A program made the translations under genes and the position numbers. A stretch of DNA of 64,000 nucleotides. Source: Mycobacterium gordonae (lineage in GTDB: Bacteria > Actinomycetota > Actinomycetes > Mycobacteriales > Mycobacteriaceae). This document shows, in pieces, positions 45,160 to 54,212 of this stretch. The first letter of the stretch is position 1, and each line of letters opens with the position of its first letter. The stretch is taken from positions 1 to 64,000 of the forward strand of contig NZ_LQOY01000012.1 in assembly GCF_002101675.1 (NCBI RefSeq). The letters are read 5' to 3'. The notes below the pieces were generated by a model. That model saw only the letters and a program-made list of their open reading frames with translations, made no database searches and was not told the origin of the DNA.

Positions 45160-45793
45160 CCTCGGTTGGATGGTTGAGCCGACGTCCCCGCGAAACCGCA
45201 GCCCGTATCAGAACAACGCCTTCGCGTTGATGCGCGAGGGAGTTCTGGACGCGATGCAGCGCTTGCTGGTCGAACGCAAGTGGTCGACGATCACCATGGC
45301 TGATGTCGCCAAGGAAGCGGGGATCAGTCGGGGCACGCTCTACAACGAGTTCGGGACGCGTCGCGGACTGGCACGCAGTTATGCGTTGCGGCTCACCGAC
45401 AGCATCATCACCGGCATGGAAAGCGCGGTCGAGACCCATCCGGGCGACGGCTACGGCACCCTGCGGTCGGCGTTCAGTGAGTTCTTCGCCCGCGCTGACA
45501 GCGATCCGCTGGTGTGCGCGCTGCGAACCGAAGACGCGCCCAATGATCTGCTCCGAATGATCACGGTGGAAAGCCAATTCATCGTCGACTACGCCGCAGA
45601 ACACCTCGCCGCGATTTTCGAGCGGAGCTGGGTGCGGGCCAATGCCATCGACGCCAACGTGCTCGGCCAGACCATCGCGCGCGCCGCGCTCAGCTTCCTT
45701 GCCCTCCCGCCGATCGGGGCCGACGACGCGGCGAAGACCATTGCCCACGTGTTGGCGCCCTTCGTCACCTCCATCGGACGGGAGCGGCGCTAG
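45149..45793 (+). CDS. TetR-family regulator of the alkane operon
   Basis: 214 residues. The N-terminal helix-turn-helix (ITMADVAKEAGISRGTLYNEFGTRRGLARS) matches AlkX/AlkW-type repressors found after alkB and rubredoxin genes in actinobacteria. The ligand domain is helical and unassigned. Probably binds the palindrome upstream of alkB, relieved by long-chain acids or alcohols. Convergent with the Hcp reductase gene, 15 bases apart. Confidence 0.88.
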   Translation: MPNSLGWMVEPTSPRNRSPYQNNAFALMREGVLDAMQRLLVERKWSTITMADVAKEAGISRGTLYNEFGTRRGLARSYALRLTDSIITGMESAVETHPGDGYGTLRSAFSEFFARADSDPLVCALRTEDAPNDLLRMITVESQFIVDYAAEHLAAIFERSWVRANAIDANVLGQTIARAALSFLALPPIGADDAAKTIAHVLAPFVTSIGRERR

Positions 45794-45808
45794 CCGGGCC
45801 GCGCGGCG

Positions 45809-46879
45809 CTACTCCACCGCGGAGAAGCGCTCGGCGTGGATCTGCTCCCGGGGTATGCCGACTCCGGTGAGTGCGGCGTAGGCGGCATCGACCATCGGCG
45901 GCGGCCCGCACACGTATACGTCGGGCCACTCGTCGAGCAGGGCCGCCTCCGCCGCCGCCAGCTCGACCGGATTGCCGGTGGCGCCAAGCCATTCAGGATC
46001 TGGTTGCCACACCACGGTATCGAACCGAAAATCGGGAAGCGACGCGGCGAGCGCCCGCAGTTCGTCCTGTCCGAACACCTCGGTGTGCCGGGTGGCCCCG
46101 AAGAACAGCCGCGCGGGCTGGGTGTCTCCCCACTCGGCCATCCGGCCCAGCATCGACAGCAACGGTGACAGGCCGGTACCGCCGGCGATGAACCAGCGCG
46201 GCCGAAGACCGTTCTCCACCAGTGCGAAATCACCCTTTGCGCTCGAGACCGTCAGCTCGTCACCGACATTGGCGGCGCCGATCAGGTATTCCGACATCCG
46301 TCCACCCGGCAGCAGTCGGATGTAGAACGTCAGTGCGCCATCCCAATTGGCGACGTTGGCCGGCGAGTAGGCGCGCCGGGCGTCACTGCCCGGTACCGTG
46401 ATGCGGACGAACTGTCCGGATTCGAAGTCCGCAGAGCACGATCCGTCGTCGTCGGCCAGCAGCGAGAGCCGCAGCCGCATCACGGTGTCGGCGACCCGGT
46501 CCAATCCGACTATGCGCGCCCGGTGCAGCGTCGGCGGAGCGGTGACGACCTGGCCGCGACCGTACGGCAGGTCGATTCGGCAATCAGCGCGGGGGAAACT
46601 GCGGCACAGCAAAACACCGCCTTCATCCTCGGGTGTCTCGATGACATCGGGATCGTGTTCACCCATCTCCACCTGCCCGTCGGACAGCACCGCCGAGCAG
46701 GCTCCGCAGCCACCGGCCTGGCATGCTGACTTCAGCACCAGGCCGGATTGCTCGGCGGCGTCGAGAACCGTTGTCCGCGAATCACATCGGATGGTGGACC
46801 GCTCGCCCTCGCTGGTAACGAGGACGACGTCGTAGCAGCGAATTTCGGTGTCGGCTGGCGTGTCGGCGATCTCGGTCAT
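45809..46879 (-). CDS. 2Fe-2S / FAD / NADH oxidoreductase, partner of Hcp
   Basis: 356 residues. Plant-type ferredoxin domain first (Cys53, 58, 61 in CQAGGCGAC and Cys92 in LLCRS), then an FAD domain (RRAYSPANVANW) and an NAD domain (FIAGGTGLSPLLSMLG, VYVCGPPPM). This N-terminal ferredoxin order is that of methane or phenol monooxygenase reductases, unlike E. coli Hcr where the ferredoxin is C-terminal. Coupled to hcp through a shared base (TGATG), so it most likely reduces Hcp. A second role for the alkB/rubredoxin pair cannot be excluded, as no rubredoxin reductase is nearby. Confidence 0.88.
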   Translation of the reverse strand: MTEIADTPADTEIRCYDVVLVTSEGERSTIRCDSRTTVLDAAEQSGLVLKSACQAGGCGACSAVLSDGQVEMGEHDPDVIETPEDEGGVLLCRSFPRADCRIDLPYGRGQVVTAPPTLHRARIVGLDRVADTVMRLRLSLLADDDGSCSADFESGQFVRITVPGSDARRAYSPANVANWDGALTFYIRLLPGGRMSEYLIGAANVGDELTVSSAKGDFALVENGLRPRWFIAGGTGLSPLLSMLGRMAEWGDTQPARLFFGATRHTEVFGQDELRALAASLPDFRFDTVVWQPDPEWLGATGNPVELAAAEAALLDEWPDVYVCGPPPMVDAAYAALTGVGIPREQIHAERFSAVE

Positions 46880-48561
46880 CAGGCTCCCCCCATGGCATCC
46901 GCCAGGTCTTGTGCCGGGTCGCCGATGGGCTTGAGCGCAAACTTGTCGACGAGGATGTCGACCACCGCCGGGGTGAGAAACGCCGGCAGCGTCGGGCCGA
47001 GTCGAATGTTGCGGATTCCCAGCGACAAGAGCGTCAGCAGCACCGCGGCGGCCTTCTGCTCGAACCACGAGACAAACAGGCTCAGCGGCAGATCATTGAC
47101 ACCGCAGCCGAAAGCGTCGGCCAGCGCCAGCGCGATCTGCACGGCCGAGTAGCTGTCATTGCACTGTCCGATGTCGAGCAGTCGCGGGATGCCGCCGATC
47201 TCACCGAACTCATGGTCGTTGAAGCGGTACTTGTTGCAGCCCAACGTCATCAGCACGGTGTCGGCAGGCGCGTGGTCGGCGACCTCGGTGTAGTAGTTGC
47301 GTCCCGGTGCGGCGCCGTCGCAGCCGCCGATGAGCAGGAATCGTTTGATCGCACCGTCTTTGACCGCTTGGATGACGGCATCCGCGACGTTGAGCACCGC
47401 GTCGCGCCCGAAGCCCGTCATGACGGTTTCGGCCGGCACCTCGGCGGTGAACCCCGGCAATGACTGTGCCGCCTTGACCACCAGCGAGAGGTTGTTGGTG
47501 TCGAGGTGGCGGATGCCCGGCCAGCCGACCGGGCCGGTGGTGAAGATGCGGTTGCGGTAAGCCGGCCGCGGCTCGATGAGGCAGTTGGAGGTCATCACAA
47601 TGGGGCCCGGGAAGGCGGTGAAGTCCCGTTGCTGATCCTGCCAGGCGCCGCCGTAGTTGCCGGCGAGATGGCTGTGCTTGTGCAGCTCGGGGTAGGCGTG
47701 GGCGGGCAGCAGTTCGCCGTGGGTGTAGACGTTGATGCCGGTTCCTTCGGTGGCTTCCAGAATGCGGGCCAGGTCGTGCAGGTCGTGCCCGGACACCAGG
47801 ATCGCCTTGCCGGCGACGGGGGTGACCCGCACCGGGGTGGGCACCGGGTTGCCGAAGCTGCCGGTGTTGGCCGCGTCGAGCATCGCCATCACCGCGAAGT
47901 TCAGCGAACCCAGTTCCAGGGCGTGCCCCAGCAGCGCGTCGGGGTCCGACGGTGCGCCGGCCAGAAACGCCAGGCTGGCTTCGATTCCGGCGTCGGTCTC
48001 GTCGGTGCGGTAGCCGAGGGCATGTGCGTGATGGGCGTACGCGCAGACACCCTTCAGCCCGTACAGGTTCAGGTTGCGCAGCCCGACGACGTCGGCGCCC
48101 AGGACGTCGAGCCCGGCGCCCACCCCTACCTCGAGTGCCTGCGCGACCACTTCGGAAATGGTTGTGGCGGGTAAGAATTGAGCCGCTCCGGGCAGGGTTG
48201 CGGGCTCGGTGCCGGCGGCGCGGGCGGCGTCCTCGTAGGCCAGCTTGGCCTGGTCGCGCATGCGGACGGCGTCGGCGATCAACGACATGAAACGGGTGGC
48301 GTTGAAGTTTACGTTGGTCAGTGTGGTGAACAGGTCAAAGCTTGCATGCGCCGCGAACCGAGGGTCGGGGGCGCCGAGTTCCCGCGCTTTCTGCGCGTAC
48401 TGGCCGATGCCCAGGTTGACGTGGACCAGCACGTCCTGCAACGCCGCCGTGGTGGCGTCCTTCCCGCAGTTGCCCTTTGCTGTGGCGCAGCCGAAGGTCA
48501 GCAGGTTGGGGCGATCGGGGGATGCGGTGCGGTCGGTCTGTTCGCACTGGTAGCAGAACAT
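46879..48561 (-). CDS. hcp: Hybrid cluster protein (hydroxylamine/NO reductase)
   Basis: 560 residues. The N-terminal cluster cysteines are Cys3, 6, 25 and 32 ([15 protein letters not shown]), a longer gap between the second and third Cys than in class I. Hybrid-cluster ligands lie in [29 protein letters not shown] and LGCNKYRFN. It reduces hydroxylamine in vitro and nitric oxide in vivo. The gene lies behind an FNR-type box and a Crp/Fnr gene and ahead of its reductase, which indicates a nitrosative-stress or low-oxygen response. Confidence 0.94.
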   Translation of the reverse strand: MFCYQCEQTDRTASPDRPNLLTFGCATAKGNCGKDATTAALQDVLVHVNLGIGQYAQKARELGAPDPRFAAHASFDLFTTLTNVNFNATRFMSLIADAVRMRDQAKLAYEDAARAAGTEPATLPGAAQFLPATTISEVVAQALEVGVGAGLDVLGADVVGLRNLNLYGLKGVCAYAHHAHALGYRTDETDAGIEASLAFLAGAPSDPDALLGHALELGSLNFAVMAMLDAANTGSFGNPVPTPVRVTPVAGKAILVSGHDLHDLARILEATEGTGINVYTHGELLPAHAYPELHKHSHLAGNYGGAWQDQQRDFTAFPGPIVMTSNCLIEPRPAYRNRIFTTGPVGWPGIRHLDTNNLSLVVKAAQSLPGFTAEVPAETVMTGFGRDAVLNVADAVIQAVKDGAIKRFLLIGGCDGAAPGRNYYTEVADHAPADTVLMTLGCNKYRFNDHEFGEIGGIPRLLDIGQCNDSYSAVQIALALADAFGCGVNDLPLSLFVSWFEQKAAAVLLTLLSLGIRNIRLGPTLPAFLTPAVVDILVDKFALKPIGDPAQDLADAMGGA

Positions 48562-48624
48562 CGAGTCTCCTGGGGCTGTGAGCGGCTGATGTGCTCACGC
48601 TAGGGAGAGGTGGTGGGGCCGGCT

Positions 48625-48638
48625 TTGACCTAGATCAA
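48625..48638 (-). promoter_or_regulatory. FNR/DNR-type box upstream of hcp
   Basis: TTGAC, four bases, ATCAA; the consensus is TTGAT-N4-ATCAA, one mismatch. It lies 64 bases before the hcp ATG in the 96-base gap after the Crp/Fnr gene. Distance suits an activating position about 41 bases before a start site. Confidence 0.6.
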
Positions 48639-48657
48639 GTCGGCGCTGTGTGAACGG

Positions 48658-49392
48658 TCACAGAATCGACTGGCTGCGCGCGTGCGCGTCGAGGGCGCTG
48701 ACGTCGGGGATTTCGACGACGGAGCCGTTCACCTGGATCAGTCCTTCGGCGGTGAGGCTGCGCATCGCCCGGGAGAAGGTCTCCGGGGTCATCCCGAGCC
48801 GGGAGGCCAGGACCTGCTTGAGGGCCGGCAGTTGGACGCTGGCCGAGGTGGCTTCCGGGGCGGTCGATGTTCCCGTCGCGCCGGCCAGGTCCCAGGAACC
48901 GGCGCCCGCGGCGCCCAGCATGTAGGCGATGATCCGCTGCGTGGCCGACTGCAGCGACAGCATGGCGATGTCCTGGATTTTCGACTGCAACCGGCGCGCC
49001 ATCGAGGACAGCATGACCCGGGCCATGGCTGGGTCGCTGTCGAGTAGTCGGTCGACGGCCGCGGCCGGGACAAAAACCAGGTCGGTGTCGGTGAGTGCGG
49101 TGGCGTCCACCGGGTACGGCTCGTGCAGGAACATCACCGCGTGACCGAAAGCGCTGCCGGGACTGAGAATCTCTACCACCTTGACCACACCCTCGGAGTT
49201 GGAGACGGAGAGTTGCATCCGGCCGTCGCGGACCATGTAGAAGCCCGTCGACGGGGTCCCGCGGCGAAACAGCACTTGCCCGGCGGGCAGCGAGATCGGC
49301 CGGCTCTGGGCGGCCAAGAACTCGACGTGTTCGGGGGCCAGGCCGCCGAACATCGGGGCGGACGCGATGGCTTGGCGGAGGTCGGTACTCAT
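48658..49392 (-). CDS. Crp/Fnr-family regulator
   Basis: 244 residues from the ATG at 49392; the longer frame from 49449 would overlap the repeat hairpin. Cyclic-nucleotide-like sensor fold first (ISLPAGQVLFRRGTPSTGFY, GSAFGHAVMFL), then helix-turn-helix (LASRLGMTPETFSRAMRSL). There are no clustered Cys for an iron-sulfur centre, so it resembles DNR (haem and NO sensing) rather than Fnr. It sits directly upstream of hcp. Regulation of hcp through the FNR-type box is inferred. Confidence 0.88.
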   Translation of the reverse strand: MSTDLRQAIASAPMFGGLAPEHVEFLAAQSRPISLPAGQVLFRRGTPSTGFYMVRDGRMQLSVSNSEGVVKVVEILSPGSAFGHAVMFLHEPYPVDATALTDTDLVFVPAAAVDRLLDSDPAMARVMLSSMARRLQSKIQDIAMLSLQSATQRIIAYMLGAAGAGSWDLAGATGTSTAPEATSASVQLPALKQVLASRLGMTPETFSRAMRSLTAEGLIQVNGSVVEIPDVSALDAHARSQSIL

Positions 49393-49415
49393 CGGATCCG
49401 ACGTTATAGCTAGTG

Positions 49416-49479
49416 GCGCGAGCAGACGCAAAATCACCCTGGAGCGCATGCTCCCAGGGGATTTTGCGTCTGCTCGCGC
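49416..49479. repeat. Long hairpin element, REP-like
   Basis: Perfect 20-bp arms (49416-49435 and 49460-49479, GCGCGAGCAGACGCAAAATC and its complement). Inside is a second imperfect stem with CCCTGG and CCCAGGG. It lies between the Crp/Fnr start and the uspC stop. GCAGACGCAAAATC-type hairpins recur between mycobacterial genes. It may end uspC transcription. Confidence 0.75.
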
Positions 49480-49482
49480 AAC

Positions 49483-50799
49483 CTAACGCGAGGCCGCGGC
49501 GTTGGCCGCTGCCTGCGCCTGCTTCAGCAGCGCGGCGATATCGCCTCGGCCCAGGAACATTTCGTCGAAATACGGTTGCAGAGCCTCGTTGCCGGCGGCG
49601 AACCCGGCGCCGCCGGGGGCCGGGATCCGCGGGCCACGCATAACCGAGAAGAACGGGCCGACATCGACGCCCCTGGCTTTCCAATACGCGAAGTAGCCGG
49701 GTTGCGCCGAGAGCACGGCCGGGATGGCGGCGCCTTCGCGACCCAGGTAGGCGTTGCCCTCACTGCTGCCCATCCAGTTCAGCACCTGGCGCACCGCCTC
49801 GGGATGCTTCGACGCCGAATTGCCCGCTGCTGCAATGCCGTTGGTCACGCTGACGCGGCCCTTGGGCCCGCTCGGCATCATCGCCACTCCCCAGCGGAAG
49901 GTGGCGTCGCGCGCCACCGCGGCCAGGCTGTAGGTCCCGGACTGAAACAGCGCCATCTTGCCGGCCAGGAACTGGTTGCGGGAGAAGTCGCCGTTGTCGT
50001 TGGTGTCGGAAGCCGGCGGCGCGACATGGTCGCTGTTGATCAGACCGACAAGGTAACGGAAGGCCTGCAGCGCTTCGGGGTTGTCGAAGGCAAACTCGTT
50101 GCCGCGCTGGAACACTCCGCCGGCCGAACCGATGTAGTTGAGGTAGATGGCCTGCGGGTCGTTGGCGGCGTTGTATCCCCACTGGCGCACCCGCCGGGGC
50201 TCGAATTCCGTCGTGCCGGCCAGGTGTCCGTCGGCGTCGACGGTCAGCCGGGCCAACAGCGGCCGTAGCGTGTCGTCGCTGCCCGGGCTCCAGCGCAGGG
50301 TGTCCAGCGCGGCGGGATCCACGCCGGCGGCGGCCAGCAGGTCCGCGTTGTAGAACAGCGCGATGCCGGCATCGGTGAGTTGCGGTACCGCCCACAGCAC
50401 GCCGTTGTGGGTGAACTGTTCGGTGACCGCCGGATCCCAACCCTGGTCCGGGCCGTCGATCTTGATCAGTCGGCCGCTGTCGGCGTACGCGTCGAGGTAG
50501 GCGTTGGACACCCAGAAGATGTCATCCGCGCTGCCGCCGGCCACGTCGGTGCGCAGGGTGTCGAAGTAGTTCGAGAACGCCACCATGTTGGTGCGCACTT
50601 CGATGTCGGGGTGCGTGCGCGTGAATGCCTGGAACGACTGCTGATACACCCGCGCGATCGGCTCAGCCCACAGTCGCACGGTCACCACGATCTTGCCGTT
50701 GTCTTCGGAGCGGCCCATCAGCATCGCCGTCGTCAGCAGTAACGCCGAAATCAAAGTGAGTGCGGCGGCGAACAGCGTCGAGAAGCGGGGGCGGTTCAC
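49483..50799 (-). CDS. uspC: Sugar ABC transporter substrate-binding protein
   Basis: 438 residues from a GTG at 50799 with GGAGG upstream. N-terminal hydrophobic segment (STLFAAALTLISALLLTTAMLMG) with no Cys, so anchoring by lipid is not supported here; an uncleaved anchor or Sec signal fits. Family 1 extracellular-solute fold: VRLWAEPIARVYQQSFQAF, NGVLWAVPQLTDAGIALFYN, FLAGKMALFQSGTYSLAAV. With uspB and uspA it forms an importer; in M. tuberculosis the counterpart binds amino sugars. The ATPase subunit is not encoded here. Confidence 0.9.
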   Translation of the reverse strand: MNRPRFSTLFAAALTLISALLLTTAMLMGRSEDNGKIVVTVRLWAEPIARVYQQSFQAFTRTHPDIEVRTNMVAFSNYFDTLRTDVAGGSADDIFWVSNAYLDAYADSGRLIKIDGPDQGWDPAVTEQFTHNGVLWAVPQLTDAGIALFYNADLLAAAGVDPAALDTLRWSPGSDDTLRPLLARLTVDADGHLAGTTEFEPRRVRQWGYNAANDPQAIYLNYIGSAGGVFQRGNEFAFDNPEALQAFRYLVGLINSDHVAPPASDTNDNGDFSRNQFLAGKMALFQSGTYSLAAVARDATFRWGVAMMPSGPKGRVSVTNGIAAAGNSASKHPEAVRQVLNWMGSSEGNAYLGREGAAIPAVLSAQPGYFAYWKARGVDVGPFFSVMRGPRIPAPGGAGFAAGNEALQPYFDEMFLGRGDIAALLKQAQAAANAAASR

Positions 50800-50812
50800 A
50801 GGAGCGCCTCCC

Positions 50813-50962
50813 TCGCGCGCCGAGATTGCCGTGAGGGTCGTGAAACCGCGCACATCGCAGCCCTGGCCGCAATCTCAGCGCGGGGCCAGTTGGCTCCCCT
50901 CGCGCACCGAGATTGCCTTGGTGGTCGCGATCCTGCGAAATTCGCAGCCATGGCCGCAACCT
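50813..50962. repeat. Two tandem hairpin units between uspC and uspB
   Basis: Unit 1 (about 50813-50882) has arms CGCGCCGAGATTGC and GCAATCTCAGCGCG. Unit 2 (about 50898-50962) starts CGCGCACCGAGATTGC and ends GCAACCTCGACG. They share the left arm and differ in the loop. They separate uspC from the permease genes by 181 bases, so expression of the binding protein could be set apart from the permeases. Confidence 0.65.
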
Positions 50963-50980
50963 CGACGCAGCAGCCTCGTG

Positions 50981-51802
50981 TCACTTGAGCCCCGACACCA
51001 GAATCGAGGACACGATGTGTCGCTGGAACGCCAGGAACAGCACGATCAGCGGCACGATCGCGACCGTCGTGGCCGCCATCACCAGCGTCCACTGCGAGTT
51101 GTACCGGGACTGCAGGTCCGCGGTGGCCACCGTCAGTACCCGCCACTTGCGGCCGCTGGTGATCACCAAGGGCCACATGAAGTTGTTCCACTGCGAGACC
51201 ACGGTGATCATCGTCAACGCGGCCAGTACCGGCTTGCTCGACGGCAGGATGACGTGCACCAGCACGTCGAGGGTGTTGGCGCCATCGAGGTGTGCGGCGT
51301 TGATCAGGTCCTCGGGAATCAGCCGAAAGTGCTCGCGCAGCAAAAAGATTGCATACGGCGAGCCGAACATGAACGGAATCACCAACGCCCAGAACGTGTT
51401 CCGTAGGCCCAGCTGAGCCATCATCAGATACAGCGGCACCACGGTCACGGTGCCCGGCACCATCAACGTTGCGACATAGACCCAGAACAGGGCGTTGCGG
51501 CCGGGGAAGTGCAGTCGCGCGAACGCGTAACCCGCCAGCACCGAGAACGTCATCTGGCCCAACAGGATCACCGCCGTCATCAGCGCGGTCACCGCCGCCG
51601 CGCGGCCGAAACCGGTGCCGACCAGGTCGGTGTAGTTCCTCAGGGTAGGCGGACGGGGCCATTGCAGCGGGGAACCGGTGGCGAACTGGTGCTCGGAGGT
51701 GAATGAGGTGAGGAGCCCCAAAGCGAAGGGCGCCAGGGTGATCAGCGCGCCGGCGACCAGGCCCGCGTAGAGCAGTCCCAGCCGCGCCCTAGACGAGGTC
51801 AT
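50981..51802 (-). CDS. uspB: Sugar ABC transporter permease, second subunit
   Basis: 273 residues, six helices. It has the EAA loop LINAAHLDGANTLDVLVHVILP, which contacts the ATPase. The N-terminus MTSSRARLGLLYAGLV is basic. The start overlaps the end of uspA by 14 bases, giving a coupled pair. Confidence 0.93.
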   Translation of the reverse strand: MTSSRARLGLLYAGLVAGALITLAPFALGLLTSFTSEHQFATGSPLQWPRPPTLRNYTDLVGTGFGRAAAVTALMTAVILLGQMTFSVLAGYAFARLHFPGRNALFWVYVATLMVPGTVTVVPLYLMMAQLGLRNTFWALVIPFMFGSPYAIFLLREHFRLIPEDLINAAHLDGANTLDVLVHVILPSSKPVLAALTMITVVSQWNNFMWPLVITSGRKWRVLTVATADLQSRYNSQWTLVMAATTVAIVPLIVLFLAFQRHIVSSILVSGLK

Positions 51803-52661
51803 AGCTGATCCGCCGGCGGAAGTAGAGGTGCTGAACGAACGTGACGCCGACCAGGATCACGAACAACACGACGGCCATCACCGCGGCGCGCCCGATCGAT
51901 GCCGCACCGAATGCCTCGGCGTAGATCTGGTGGGCCACCAGGTCGGTGCTGCCCTCTGGGCCGCCGCCGGTCAGTGCGTAGACCGTATCGAAAACCTGTG
52001 CCGTGCTGACGATCCCGGTGACCAGCACGAAGAACGTGGTGGGCCGCAGCATCGGCAGGGTGATGCGCCAGAACCGCTGCCACACGCCGGCCCCGTCGGT
52101 ACGCGCGGCGTTGTGGACGTCCTCCGGAATGGCCAGCAGGCCCGCCAGAAAGGACAGCGACACGTACCCGACGTTGGTCCAGATGACCACCGCCGACACC
52201 ATCGGCAGCGCCAGATCGGGGTTGGTCAGCCATTCGATCCGCCGGCCCAGCAGGGTGCTGACGGCGCCGTCGGTGGGGGCCAGGATCCAGCGCCACAACA
52301 CCGCGATCGCCAGCGGCGCGCAGATCCACGGCAGCACATACAGCGTCCGGAACAGTCCGCTGCCCGGAAGCCGGGGAGCCAGCAACAGGGCGGCCAGCAG
52401 CCCCAGCGCCGTCTGCGCCGGTACGACCAGCGCGACGAAGATCGCGGTCACCACCAGCGAGTCGCCGAAATCACCGTCGTGCAGCACCGAGCGCCAGTTG
52501 GCGAGCCCGACGTAGTGCAGTGGTCCCAGCAGGTCCCAGCGGTACAGGCTGAGCCAGATCACCACCAGGATCGGCAGCAACAGGAATGCGACGACACCGA
52601 ACAGGCTGGGCGCCAGCAGCGTGTAGGCCAGCGCGGTGGAACGGCGTGGCGCGTCGGGCAT
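51789..52661 (-). CDS. uspA: Sugar ABC transporter permease, first subunit
   Basis: 290 residues from the ATG at 52661, with six helices (AYTLLAPSLFGVVAFLLLP). The EAA loop reads VHNAARTDGAGVWQRFWRITLP. An open frame continues upstream but lies in the divergent promoter. It is the first gene of the uspABC unit and diverges from tldD with only 33 bases between starts, so promoters overlap. Confidence 0.93.
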   Translation of the reverse strand: MPDAPRRSTALAYTLLAPSLFGVVAFLLLPILVVIWLSLYRWDLLGPLHYVGLANWRSVLHDGDFGDSLVVTAIFVALVVPAQTALGLLAALLLAPRLPGSGLFRTLYVLPWICAPLAIAVLWRWILAPTDGAVSTLLGRRIEWLTNPDLALPMVSAVVIWTNVGYVSLSFLAGLLAIPEDVHNAARTDGAGVWQRFWRITLPMLRPTTFFVLVTGIVSTAQVFDTVYALTGGGPEGSTDLVAHQIYAEAFGAASIGRAAVMAVVLFVILVGVTFVQHLYFRRRISYDLV

Positions 52662-52694
52662 GAATGTATTAAAGCCGGTCGTTACGGTGTACCC

Positions 52695-54212
52695 GTGACA
52701 GCGAACCGGGGAATCGACGCCGACTTCCTTGACCTGCCGCGACGTCAGTTGGCGGACGCCGCGTTGGCCGCGGCCAAGGCGGCCGGGGCCAGTTATGCGG
52801 ACCTGCGGATTCACCGCATCACCACCGAAATAGTCCAGCTGCGCGACGGTGAACTCGAGACCGCCGTGCTGACCCGCGACGTCGGGCTGGCGGTCCGGGT
52901 GATCGTCGCGGGCACCTGGGGCTTCGCCTCCCATGCCGAGTTGTCGCCGGATGTGGCGGCCCGAACCGCGCGCCACGCCGTCCAGGTGGCCACCTTGCTG
53001 GCGGCGCTGAACAACGAACAGGTCAGGCTCGCACCCGAGCCGGTGTACCCCGACGTGATGTGGGCTTCGGACTATCAGGTCGACCCGTTCGGCGTCCCGG
53101 CGTCCGAGAAAATCAGCGTGCTGGGGGACTACTCGCGGCGGCTACTGGACGCCGACGGCGTCGACCACGTGTCGGCCACCCTCAACGCCGCCAAAGAGCA
53201 GACCTTCTACGCCGACACTTTCGGCTCCTCCATCACCCAGCAGCGGGTCCGGCTGCAACCGCAGCTCGAGGCGGTGACCGTCGACACCAAGGCGGGCAAC
53301 TTCGAGTCGATGCGCACGCTGGTGCCACCCGCGGCGCGGGGCTGGGAACTGGTGGCCGGCGACGACATCTGGAACTGGTCCGCCGAGCTCGCGGAGCTGC
53401 CCGACCTGCTCTATGAGAAGGTGCACGCGCCGTCGGTGGTGCCGGGCCCGACGGACCTGGTGATCGACCCCAGCAACCTGTGGCTGACCATCCACGAATC
53501 CATCGGCCACGCAACCGAATACGACCGCGCGATCGGTTACGAGGCTGCCTACGCCGGGACGTCGTTCGCCACTCCGGACAAGCTGGGCACCATGCAGTAC
53601 GGCTCGCCGGTGATGAACGTGACCGCCGACCGCACCGTCGACTTCGGATTGGCCACCGTCGGTTACGACGACGAAGGAGTGGCCGCGCAGAGCTGGGACC
53701 TGGTCCGCGACGGGGTGTTCGTCGGCTACCAACTCGACCGGGTGTTCGCGCCGCGACTCGGGCAGCCCCGCTCCAACGGGTGCTCGTACGCCGACTCGGC
53801 CCACCACGTGCCGATTCAGCGGATGGCCAACGTGTCGCTGCAGCCGGGGCCGGAGGATCTGCGCACCGAGGATCTGATCAGCCGGATCGACGACGGCATC
53901 TACATCGTCGGCGACAAATCGTGGTCGATTGACATGCAGCGCTACAACTTTCAATTCACCGGGCAGCGTTTCTACCGCATCCGCGACGGCCGCCTCTACG
54001 GGCAGTTGCGCGACGTGGCCTACCAGGCGACCACCACCGACTTCTGGAATGCGATGGAGGCCGTCGGTGGCCGGTCGACGTGGCGACTGGGCGGCGCGCT
54101 CAACTGCGGCAAGGCGCAACCAGGTCAGGTGGCCCCGGTCAGCCACGGCTGCCCGTCGGCGTTGTTCCGCGGCATCAATGTGCTCAACACCCGGACCGAG
54201 GGCGGCCGATGA
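52695..54212 (+). CDS. tldD: TldD metalloprotease subunit
   Basis: 505 residues from the GTG at 52695. The zinc motif HESIGHATE starts at His267, the TldD pattern HExxxH with a later Cys (SNGCSYADSAHH). TldD pairs with TldE to make a small-peptide protease that acts in toxin maturation and ribosomal-peptide processing. The gene is coupled to tldE (ATGA overlap). No precursor peptide is seen nearby. Counterpart of Rv2315c. Confidence 0.94.
   Translation: MTANRGIDADFLDLPRRQLADAALAAAKAAGASYADLRIHRITTEIVQLRDGELETAVLTRDVGLAVRVIVAGTWGFASHAELSPDVAARTARHAVQVATLLAALNNEQVRLAPEPVYPDVMWASDYQVDPFGVPASEKISVLGDYSRRLLDADGVDHVSATLNAAKEQTFYADTFGSSITQQRVRLQPQLEAVTVDTKAGNFESMRTLVPPAARGWELVAGDDIWNWSAELAELPDLLYEKVHAPSVVPGPTDLVIDPSNLWLTIHESIGHATEYDRAIGYEAAYAGTSFATPDKLGTMQYGSPVMNVTADRTVDFGLATVGYDDEGVAAQSWDLVRDGVFVGYQLDRVFAPRLGQPRSNGCSYADSAHHVPIQRMANVSLQPGPEDLRTEDLISRIDDGIYIVGDKSWSIDMQRYNFQFTGQRFYRIRDGRLYGQLRDVAYQATTTDFWNAMEAVGGRSTWRLGGALNCGKAQPGQVAPVSHGCPSALFRGINVLNTRTEGGR

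Noticed and set aside
48649..48662. CRP-like palindrome at the end of the Crp/Fnr gene
   Set aside because: TGTGA and TCACA are separated by only 4 bases instead of 6 and overlap the stop codon of the gene; the FNR-type box close by is a better match.
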